A stretch of DNA of 5,442 nt. It comes from an uncultured Mollicutes bacterium. Lineage in GTDB: Bacteria > Bacillota_I > Bacilli_A > RFN20 > CAG-826. A program made the translations under genes and the position numbers. Location: assembly GCA_945935945.1 (NCBI GenBank), contig CAMESA010000073.1, positions 1 to 5,442 of the forward strand. The letters are read 5' to 3'. Shown piece by piece: positions 1 to 5,442 of this stretch (its first letter is position 1; each line of letters opens with the position of its first letter). The notes below the pieces were generated by a model. That model had not been told where the DNA came from. It made no database searches and worked only from the letters and a program-made list of their open reading frames with translations.

Positions 1-1782
1 ATGTTCAATATTTAGCTTAAAATCAGCAGGAACGTTCATTAATATGTAACGTGCGCTATTCCAAATTTTATTTAAATAATTATTTGCAGCTTTGACTTTT
101 TCTTCGCTATATCTCATGTCTAAACCAGGAGATGCTGTTGTTGCAAGGAAATATCTTAAGCTATCAACACCATAATTATTAATTACATCATTTGGATCAA
201 TGCCATTTCCTAAAGATGTTGACATTTTTCTACCTTGAGAATCTCTAACAATTCCATGAATTATGACATCTTTAAATGGAATTGTATCAGTGAAATGTAA
301 ACCTTGGAAAATCATTCTTGAAACCCAGAAGAAAATAATGTCATAACCCGTAACCATGCAATCATGAGGATAATAACGTTTAAAATCTTCAGTTTGATCT
401 GGCCAGCCTAATGTTTCAAATGGCCAAAGTGCACTTGAGAACCATGTATCGAGAACATCTTCATCTTGGACGTAATTTTCCATATTCTCAGGTTTTGTAG
501 CACTAACCACAACATTATTTGTCCCTTTTTCATAATAAACTGGGATTCTATGTCCCCACCAAAGTTGACGTGAAATGCACCAATCATCAACATTTGACAT
601 CCATTGTTTCAAGACTTTTTCAAATCTTTTTGGGAAAAATTCAACTTTATTGCTTGTTTTTTGATTTTTTAGCAATCTTTCAGCAAGTGGCTTCATTTTA
701 ATGAACCATTGTTTTGATAAAATTGGTTCAACTACAGCATCACTTCTTTCACTATGACCAACTTGGTGTTTAATTTTTTCAATTTTAATTAAATTTCCAT
801 CTTTTTCTATGTTTTCAACAAGTAACTTACGGCATTCTTCTCTGCTCATTGAAGCATAAATTCCACATTCTTTTGTCATTGTGCCATCTGTATTCATGAT
901 GACAGGATGTGGGAAACCATATTTTTTGCCAATAATAAAGTCATTTGGATCGTGAGCTGGAGTACATTTCATTGCACCCGTTCCAAAATTAATATCGACA
1001 TATTCATCGCCAATAATTGGAAGTTCATCGCCATTTGCAGGATTTATAACTTTTTTACCAATATATTTTTTATATCTTTCATCTTTTGGATTTACAACAA
1101 CGCAAACATCACCAAACATTGTTTCAGGACGAGTTGTTGCAATTGTTAAAAAGATGGATTTATCTTCAACAAATGGATATTTAAAGTAATAAAATTCACC
1201 ATCATCTTCTTTGTAAACAACTTCAATATTACTTAAAGCGGTTTTCATTATTGGGTCATAATTTACAATTCTTTCGCCTTGATAAATTAAACCTTCATTG
1301 TATAAACGGACAAAAACTTCATTTACAGCCTTCACGCAACCTTCATCAAGAGTAAATCTTTCTCTTGTATAGTCAACCATGATGCCCATTTTTGCCCATT
1401 GTTCATGGATTTTATCAGTATATGCCTCTTTCCAAGCAAAACATTCTTTTAAAAATGCTTCTCTACCAATTTCAAATCTATTTGTTCCTTCACTATTTAA
1501 TTTAGCATCAACTTTAGCTTGAGTTGCAATTCCTGCATGATCAACGCCAGGAAGATACAAAACGTCAAAGCCTTTTGCCTTTTTATATCTACATGTGATG
1601 TCTTGAATAGTGTTATCAATTGAGTGACCAATGTGAAGTTTTCCTGTGACGTTTGGAGGCGGAATAACCATTGAAAATTTTTGTTTTGATACATCTCCAG
1701 CAGTAAAATATCCGCTATTTTTCCAAATTTCATAGCGTCCTTCTTCTACTTTTTTAAAATCATATTTCTTCTCAAGAGCCAT
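1..1782 (-). CDS. valS: Valyl-tRNA synthetase, N-terminal 594 residues (3' end cut by window edge)
   Basis: Class I aminoacyl-tRNA synthetase that charges tRNA-Val with valine in the cytoplasm and hydrolyses mischarged Thr-tRNA through an inserted editing domain. The frame is open from ATG at 1782 to the window edge with no stop. The ATP-binding HIGH motif is at residues 50-53, inside the ValS-typical [12 protein letters not shown] block, followed by [10 protein letters not shown] near 79-88. The CP1 editing domain shows TTRPET at 216-221, then [16 protein letters not shown]. After it come [27 protein letters not shown] and a KMSKS-type loop reading KMSTS at 519-523, then SLGNGIDP and the start of the anticodon-binding helical region ([11 protein letters not shown]). 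Full-length ValS is about 880 residues, so the rest of the anticodon domain and the C-terminal coiled coil are missing. The zinc-type cysteines seen in some ValS before [11 protein letters not shown] are absent (VGHSERSD), as is common in Bacilli. The start is fixed by a GGAGG site 7 nt upstream, and the gene lies 3 nt after engB. Confidence 0.96.
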   Translation of the reverse strand, partial: MALEKKYDFKKVEEGRYEIWKNSGYFTAGDVSKQKFSMVIPPPNVTGKLHIGHSIDNTIQDITCRYKKAKGFDVLYLPGVDHAGIATQAKVDAKLNSEGTNRFEIGREAFLKECFAWKEAYTDKIHEQWAKMGIMVDYTRERFTLDEGCVKAVNEVFVRLYNEGLIYQGERIVNYDPIMKTALSNIEVVYKEDDGEFYYFKYPFVEDKSIFLTIATTRPETMFGDVCVVVNPKDERYKKYIGKKVINPANGDELPIIGDEYVDINFGTGAMKCTPAHDPNDFIIGKKYGFPHPVIMNTDGTMTKECGIYASMSREECRKLLVENIEKDGNLIKIEKIKHQVGHSERSDAVVEPILSKQWFIKMKPLAERLLKNQKTSNKVEFFPKRFEKVLKQWMSNVDDWCISRQLWWGHRIPVYYEKGTNNVVVSATKPENMENYVQDEDVLDTWFSSALWPFETLGWPDQTEDFKRYYPHDCMVTGYDIIFFWVSRMIFQGLHFTDTIPFKDVIIHGIVRDSQGRKMSTSLGNGIDPNDVINNYGVDSLRYFLATTASPGLDMRYSEEKVKAANNYLNKIWNSARYILMNVPADFKLNIEH

Positions 1783-1785
1783 AAA

Positions 1786-2382
1786 TTAGCCTCCTACCTT
1801 TTCTTTTATATAATCAGCAAGTTTAAAAATTGAATTTTTATCATTAATTGATGTTAAAAATACAGTTTCTTTTGCTGCGTCCTCGCCAAATTTTTCTTTA
1901 ATATTTTTATTAATTTTAGATTTTAATGACATATTTAATTTGTCACATTTTGTCATACATATAATAAAAGGATAATTAAAATGCTTTAAATATGTGTAAA
2001 AATCTAAATCATCATCAGTTGGAAGATGGCGAGAATCTAGTAAAAAAACGATTAATGACAACTTTTTATTATCTAAAAAGTATGAATCAATCATTTTTGC
2101 ATACCATGTGTAATCTAGATCTTTCTTTTTTGAGTATCCATAACCTGGACAATCAACAAGATAAAAATTATCTTCAACAGAAAAATAATTTAAAAGTCTT
2201 GTATGACCAGGTTGTGAGCTAGTAAATGCCATTTTTTTGTTGTTAACAAGTGCGTTTATTAGACTAGATTTGCCAACATTTGATTTACCAACAAAGAGCA
2301 CCTCATGACTATAGTCATTTGGTGCTTCTTTTACATCAACAATACTTTTTACAAATTTTACTTTTTTTAGATAGTTTTCCAT
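1786..2382 (-). CDS. engB: Ribosome biogenesis GTPase EngB (YsxC/YihA)
   Basis: Small TRAFAC-class GTPase needed for late assembly of the 50S ribosomal subunit. The protein is 198 residues, the normal size for the family. The G motifs are in order: G1/P-loop GKSNVGKS at 32-39, G2 threonine in the SSQPGHTRLLN block (T61), G3 DCPG at 77-80 followed by YGY, G4 TKCD at 144-147, and a G5-like TSI at 177-179. SRHLPTDDD (117-125) matches the family's conserved DxRH-P-xDD stretch. I chose ATG at 2382 because the protein MENYLKKVKF then aligns with family N-termini. An in-frame ATG at 2418 would add 12 residues (MLMMLVKSSLNN) and overlap lon, which is less likely. The chosen ATG lies 1 nt after the lon stop (TAA-C-ATG) and has no clear Shine-Dalgarno site, which suggests translational coupling to lon. 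The lon-engB pairing is conserved in Bacilli. Confidence 0.95.
   Translation of the reverse strand: MENYLKKVKFVKSIVDVKEAPNDYSHEVLFVGKSNVGKSSLINALVNNKKMAFTSSQPGHTRLLNYFSVEDNFYLVDCPGYGYSKKKDLDYTWYAKMIDSYFLDNKKLSLIVFLLDSRHLPTDDDLDFYTYLKHFNYPFIICMTKCDKLNMSLKSKINKNIKEKFGEDAAKETVFLTSINDKNSIFKLADYIKEKVGG
1790..1794 (-). promoter_or_regulatory. Shine-Dalgarno site of valS, inside the end of engB
   Basis: GGAGG is formed by the last two glycine codons of engB (GGA GGC, then TAA). It lies 7 nt before the valS ATG at 1782. This decides the valS start and ties valS translation closely to engB. Confidence 0.88.
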
Positions 2383-2383
2383 G

Positions 2384-3877
2384 TTATTTAAAGATGACTT
2401 TACAAGCATCATCAACATTCTTCATGAAAAGAATCTTTAAATTGCTTCTAACTTCTTCAGGAAGTTCACTTACATTGTGTTTGTTTGCTTCAGGAATGAG
2501 GATTTTTTTAATTCCGCTTCTTAAAGCTGCAAGAGATTTTTCTCTTAATCCACCAATCGCAAGTGCATTTCCTCTTAAAGTGACTTCACCAGTCATTGCA
2601 ATATCGCCAGAAACTGGTTTTTTACTAAACGCACTAATTAATGCAATTGTAATTGCAATTCCTGCGCTTGGTCCATCTTTTGGAACTGCACCTTCTGGTA
2701 CGTGAATATGGATATCATTATTTTCAAATAATTTTGAATCGATATCATATTTTTCTGCGTTAGCTTTTACATAATCTAAAGCAATTTGGCAACTTTCTTT
2801 CATGACATCGCCAAGTTTTCCAGTAAGAACTAATTGTCCTTTTCCTTTAAAATATGTAACTTCGATTGGGAGAATATCTCCACCATATTCCGTATAAGCA
2901 AGGCCAGTTACAACACCAATTTGTTTGCCTTTTTCTTTTTCTGTTGAGTCAAAAGTTTCAACTCCAAGGTATTTTGGAATGTCATTTTTCTTTACAGAAA
3001 TCTTAAAATCAGCGTTTTGGACTTCTTTTATGTTCAAAACAATGATTTTTCTAATAACTGAAGCAATTGCTCTTTCTAAACTTCTAACTCCAGCTTCTCT
3101 TGTATATCTATCTATAATATAGAAAATAGAATCATCATCGAAAGTTATTGAATCTTCTTTTAATCCGTTTGCTTCTAATTCTTTTTTGATTAAGAAATCT
3201 TTTGCAATATGAAGTTTATCAATTGCTGTATAAGAAGGAACATGAATTAATTCAAGACGATCAAGTAAAGGTGCTGGAATATTTTCAAGATTATTTGCAG
3301 TACAAACAAATAAAACATTGCTCAAATCGTATCCAAGTTCAAGATAATTGTCTGTAAATGCTTTGTTTTGTTCAGGATCTAGAACTTCAAGAAGTGCACT
3401 TGCAGGATCACCTTTGAAGGAATCATGACTTAATTTATCAATTTCATCAAGTAAAAATACAGGATTATTCACCTTAACTTTTCTTAAAGAATTAATAATT
3501 CTACCTGGTCTTGAACCAACATAGGTTCTTCTATGACCACGAATTTCACCTTCATCAGAGATTCCACCAAGTGAACATTTAACAAATTTACGGCCAAGAG
3601 CACGTGCAATTGACTTACTTAAACTTGTTTTTCCACATCCTGGAGGTCCATAAAGACATAAAATAGGTGATTTTAGATTATTTTTGACCTTTTTAACGCA
3701 AAGATATTCTAAAATTCTTTCTTTAACTTTTTGCAAACCATAATGATCTTCATCAAGAACTTCTTTTGAGTAATCAATATCGTCCTTATCAACAGTAGAT
3801 TCTGACCATGGGATACTTAAAACTATATCAATAAAATCTTGAATTAAGCTGTTTTCAAGTGAGCCTTGTGGCATCAA
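2384..3877 (-). CDS. lon: Lon protease, AAA+ and Ser/Lys protease part, downstream of an in-frame TAG
   Basis: This frame encodes the ATPase and proteolytic body of LonA, the hexameric cytoplasmic protease that unfolds and degrades damaged and regulatory proteins. Counting from the possible TTG restart, 497 residues contain Walker A GPPGCGKT at 77-84, Walker B FLLDEID at 141-147, sensor-1 TANN at 193-196, and the sensor-2 region REAGVRSLERAI around 260-271. The peptidase domain has its serine in PKDGPSAG (S404) and its lysine in GGLREK (K447). The 43-residue spacing equals that of E. coli S679/K722. Nothing catalytic is missing. The frame is the same as that of the upstream Lon fragment, separated only by one TAG plus 16 sense codons (3878-3925) that also look like Lon. 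Restart codons are TTG at 3877 and the adjacent ATG at 3874, with only weak purine-rich sequence (AGAAAAGAG) in front. Whether this part is translated alone, by readthrough, or not at all cannot be told from the sequence. The TAA stop sits 1 nt before engB. Confidence 0.85.
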   Translation of the reverse strand: MMPQGSLENSLIQDFIDIVLSIPWSESTVDKDDIDYSKEVLDEDHYGLQKVKERILEYLCVKKVKNNLKSPILCLYGPPGCGKTSLSKSIARALGRKFVKCSLGGISDEGEIRGHRRTYVGSRPGRIINSLRKVKVNNPVFLLDEIDKLSHDSFKGDPASALLEVLDPEQNKAFTDNYLELGYDLSNVLFVCTANNLENIPAPLLDRLELIHVPSYTAIDKLHIAKDFLIKKELEANGLKEDSITFDDDSIFYIIDRYTREAGVRSLERAIASVIRKIIVLNIKEVQNADFKISVKKNDIPKYLGVETFDSTEKEKGKQIGVVTGLAYTEYGGDILPIEVTYFKGKGQLVLTGKLGDVMKESCQIALDYVKANAEKYDIDSKLFENNDIHIHVPEGAVPKDGPSAGIAITIALISAFSKKPVSGDIAMTGEVTLRGNALAIGGLREKSLAALRSGIKKILIPEANKHNVSELPEEVRSNLKILFMKNVDDACKVIFK

Positions 3878-3925
3878 CTCTTTTCTGTCTAATTCTTCAA
3901 GAACTTTATCTTTAACTTCTTGTGG

Positions 3926-3928
3926 CTA
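3926..3928 (-). other. lon: In-frame TAG interrupting lon (4714 to 2384)
   Basis: The two lon frames are in the same phase: 2331 nt from ATG 4714 to the TAA at 2386-2384 equals 777 codons, with exactly one internal stop. Read through, Lon would be 776 residues, with Walker A at about 356-363, S683 and K726, near the 774 residues of B. subtilis LonA. The TAG occupies a position that in relatives is usually hydrophobic or aromatic (for example L, M or Y before P-x-x-V/A-K), so a single base change from TTG or TAT would explain it. No insertion or deletion is needed. It lies in the linker between the N-domain and the AAA+ module. All other stops in the window are TAA. Confidence 0.9.
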
Positions 3929-4714
3929 ATTTCCTTTTTTAACTTTTTCAATCAAGCTGCTTGAATCTTTTTTAGGATCTTCACCAAGTTCTTGCTTGAT
4001 TGCTCTCATTTTTTCTCTTAAAAAGTACTCTTTTTGTTGTTTATCGCTGTTTTTCTGGACTGTTTCTTGAATTCTTTTTTCAACATCTGCCATTTGGGTA
4101 AGTCCAGAAATAATACCCAAAATCTCAATTAATCTGTCATTGACGTTATCAATTTCGTAGACATTTTGCTTTTCATCGTTAGAAATATTTAATTTTCTAA
4201 GCAATAAATAAGAAAGTTGGATTGAAGTGATTCCTTTTGATTGAAATTCGCTTCCATCGACAGGTCCTTTAAAAAGACTATCTGGTCCAATTTTATTAAT
4301 TTGAGTCAAAATATTGGTTACAATTTGAACTTCTTCAGTAGGATTGCCTAAAAAATCATTCAATAATTCAAATGTACAGGTAATATTTTTACCATCACTT
4401 TTGATATCTTTAATTTCGACTCTTTTTAAACCGCCAATTTTTAAACTGGCTGGAGTTACACTAGTATCACTAGCGATAATTTTTGAAAGTGTTGCAACTC
4501 TATAGACCTCTTCTCTTCTTGTGATGATATCTTGAGTTGGATCAAGTTGAGGTACTACAACGCAATAAGACTCAAAGTTGTCCTTTGAGTCTTTTATAGC
4601 GTTCAATGAAAATTCTCTTTCAGCTCCTAAGAATCCAATTTCCTTAGGCACGATTGTATATCCACGAGTAACAATGACAGGTAATTCGTAAACTTTATGT
4701 TCTTTAAATTCCAT
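3926..4714 (-). CDS. lon: Lon protease, N-terminal substrate-binding domain, ended early by TAG
   Basis: This is the amino-terminal part of LonA: the globular LON substrate-recognition domain (opening with LPVIVTRGYTIVP at 11-23) and the long helical linker. The linker carries the family's conserved block VEKRIQETVQ (211-220) through YFLREKMRAIKQ (230-241) and ELGED (242-246). The frame stops with TAG after 262 residues (...EKVKKGN). In LonA proteins the next residues are a hydrophobic position, then P-x-x-V-K and an ELDR-type helix; here the same pattern continues in frame after the TAG (PQEVKDKVLEELDR). Start ATG at 4714 is well supported by GGAGG with a 6 nt spacer. The gene begins 22 nt after tig. 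As a separate product this would be a substrate-binding domain without ATPase or peptidase. LON N-domain-only proteins exist, but here the matching body follows directly, so a nonsense-interrupted or readthrough lon is the simpler reading. Confidence 0.88.
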   Translation of the reverse strand: MEFKEHKVYELPVIVTRGYTIVPKEIGFLGAEREFSLNAIKDSKDNFESYCVVVPQLDPTQDIITRREEVYRVATLSKIIASDTSVTPASLKIGGLKRVEIKDIKSDGKNITCTFELLNDFLGNPTEEVQIVTNILTQINKIGPDSLFKGPVDGSEFQSKGITSIQLSYLLLRKLNISNDEKQNVYEIDNVNDRLIEILGIISGLTQMADVEKRIQETVQKNSDKQQKEYFLREKMRAIKQELGEDPKKDSSSLIEKVKKGN

Positions 4715-4720
4715 TAATTA

Positions 4721-4725
4721 CCTCC
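4721..4725 (-). promoter_or_regulatory. Shine-Dalgarno site of lon
   Basis: GGAGG followed by TAATTA and then ATG at 4714, a 6 nt spacer. It lies in the 22 nt tig-lon gap and fixes the lon start. No promoter-like element fits in this gap, so lon is probably co-transcribed with tig. Confidence 0.9.
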
Positions 4726-4736
4726 ATAAATGGTAT

Positions 4737-5442
4737 TTATTCAGCTTTTTGAGCTTCAGTTTCCTCTTTTACTTCTGCTTTTTTTGTAGTTTTTTTAGCA
4801 GTTGTCTTTTTTGCTTTTGGAGCAGCTTTTTCTTTAGCTGGTTTTTCTTCAGTTGCTGCTGGTTTTTCTTCAGTTTTAACTTCTGGAGTGTTGTTTGCAA
4901 CTAAGAAACGGTTTAATTTACCACCGAGTAAGTTGTTAACAATATTTTGTGTGTTGTTTCCGAATGCTTTTTCGACTTCTTCAACAGTCATGTTATATTG
5001 TTTTGCAACTTGTGCATAATATTCATTGAGTTCAGCTTTAGAAATGATTAAGTTTTCTTTTCTAGCGATTTCATTCATTACTAATGATTCAGTAATGTTT
5101 TTAGCTGCTTGTTCTTTTAAATTTTCAACAATTTTTGCATCGTTCATACCAGTAATTTCTTGATATTGTTCATAAGAAATACCGTTTTGTTCGATATTTT
5201 TGATTAAATTTTCTTTTTCATTTTGAGCATAAGCTTCTAAAACTTTTTCGCCGATTGTAACTTTTGAACTTGCAATAATTTTTGAAATGATTGTGTTCAT
5301 TTGTTCTTCTCTAGCAGCTTGTTCTTTTTCTCTTCTGACTTCTGCTTCAACAGATTTTCTGTATTCAGCAACAGTTTTTGCAGTTTCGCCAAGTTCAGCA
5401 ACATATTCATCTGTTAATTCAGGAAGTACTTTTGTTTTAATT
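4737..5442 (-). CDS. tig: Trigger factor, C-terminal 234 residues (5' end outside window)
   Basis: Trigger factor is the ribosome-bound chaperone and peptidyl-prolyl isomerase that meets nascent chains at the exit tunnel. Only the C-terminal substrate-cradling domain is visible. The frame enters at 5441 with IKTKVLPELTDEYVAELGE, the family's typical K-x-LPEL-x-DE(F/Y)-x-LG segment just after the PPIase domain, then a charged helix (YRKSVEAEVRREKEQAAREEQ) and the helical arms ending near LNRFLVANN. The frame is open beyond ATG 5300, so that ATG (MNTIISKI) is internal and not the start. The ribosome-binding tail loop and PPIase domain lie outside the window. The last 50 residues (4740-4889) form a low-complexity Lys/Ala/Glu/Pro/Thr tail with AKKTTAKKTTKKA, an extension beyond the conserved fold. 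The stop is TAA, and lon follows after 22 nt. Confidence 0.92.
   Translation of the reverse strand, partial: IKTKVLPELTDEYVAELGETAKTVAEYRKSVEAEVRREKEQAAREEQMNTIISKIIASSKVTIGEKVLEAYAQNEKENLIKNIEQNGISYEQYQEITGMNDAKIVENLKEQAAKNITESLVMNEIARKENLIISKAELNEYYAQVAKQYNMTVEEVEKAFGNNTQNIVNNLLGGKLNRFLVANNTPEVKTEEKPAATEEKPAKEKAAPKAKKTTAKKTTKKAEVKEETEAQKAE
4837..4875 (-). repeat. In-frame tandem repeat in the tig tail
   Basis: An 18-nt sequence occurs identically at 4837-4854 and 4858-4875, with a period of 21 nt (7 codons). It encodes the core of two TEEKPA units in the charged tail of trigger factor. The phase and period suggest that the tail grew by in-frame duplication. Confidence 0.85.

Noticed and set aside
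1497..1733. Minus-strand 78-residue frame inside valS.
   Set aside because: It is an out-of-frame shadow of the valS HIGH-motif region.
2383..2418. Longer engB start at ATG 2418.
   Set aside because: The extra 12 residues overlap the lon 3' end and have no family similarity. ATG 2382 gives a normal EngB N-terminus.
2280..2705. Plus-strand open frame of 141 residues opposite engB and lon, and smaller plus-strand frames elsewhere.
   Set aside because: They lie antisense to strongly conserved genes, show no recognisable domain or ribosome site, and are explained by the codon bias of the opposite strand.
3898..3922. Inverted repeat CAAGAA...TTCTTG beginning 3 nt after the TAG, as a readthrough-promoting hairpin.
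   Set aside because: Only 6 base pairs, mostly A-T, with a 13-nt loop. Such stems arise by chance in AT-rich coding sequence. I would only reconsider it if conserved with the TAG in relatives.
3929..3945. A-rich run (AAA AAA GGA) just upstream of the lon TAG as a programmed frameshift or transcript slippage site.
   Set aside because: Both halves of lon are in the same frame, so slipping by one base would leave the Lon frame and not rescue it. The phase also does not match the A-AAA-AAG heptamer.
5280..5300. ATG at 5300 as the start of a separate 187-residue protein.
   Set aside because: The same frame stays open to the window edge and encodes typical trigger factor sequence upstream (KVLPELTDEY), so this is an internal methionine of tig.

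Overview
The window is one dense stretch of minus-strand genes from an AT-rich bacterium (roughly one third G+C by eye). Reading along the minus strand, from high to low coordinates, the order is: the 3' part of the trigger factor gene tig, the ATP-dependent protease gene lon, the ribosome-assembly GTPase gene engB (ysxC/yihA), and the 5' two thirds of the valyl-tRNA synthetase gene valS. Gaps are 22 nt (tig-lon), 1 nt (lon-engB) and 3 nt (engB-valS), so this looks like a single transcription unit. Its promoter and its end both lie outside the window. No RNA gene, mobile element, CRISPR array or convincing terminator was seen.

The low G+C, AGA-rich arginine codons, Shine-Dalgarno sites of the GGAGG type, LonA-type Lon and the tig/lon/engB neighbourhood point to a Bacillota/Mycoplasmatota-type organism. 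An uncultured member of the Bacilli or a Mollicutes relative is plausible; this is an inference. Every conserved tryptophan position I read is TGG and no in-frame TGA was found, so the Mycoplasma code (TGA = Trp) is not in use. The three natural gene ends visible here (tig, lon, engB) are all TAA.

The gene set is a protein-quality and translation module: a ribosome-bound chaperone (Tig), a protease for damaged proteins (Lon), a 50S-assembly GTPase (EngB) and an aminoacyl-tRNA synthetase (ValS). In Bacillus subtilis, tig is followed by clpX, lonB, lonA and ysxC. Here clpX and lonB are missing between tig and lon.

The main oddity is in lon. It is cut by a single in-frame TAG (3926-3928) in the linker between the N-terminal substrate-binding domain and the AAA+/protease part. 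There is no frameshift. Reading through the TAG restores a 776-residue Lon with all catalytic motifs, close to the usual LonA length. The choices are a recent nonsense mutation, a sequencing or assembly error, stop-codon readthrough, a reassigned rare TAG, or a genuinely split two-polypeptide Lon with a restart at TTG-ATG (3877-3872). The rest of the window is ordinary housekeeping sequence, and I do not see evidence of a new system.
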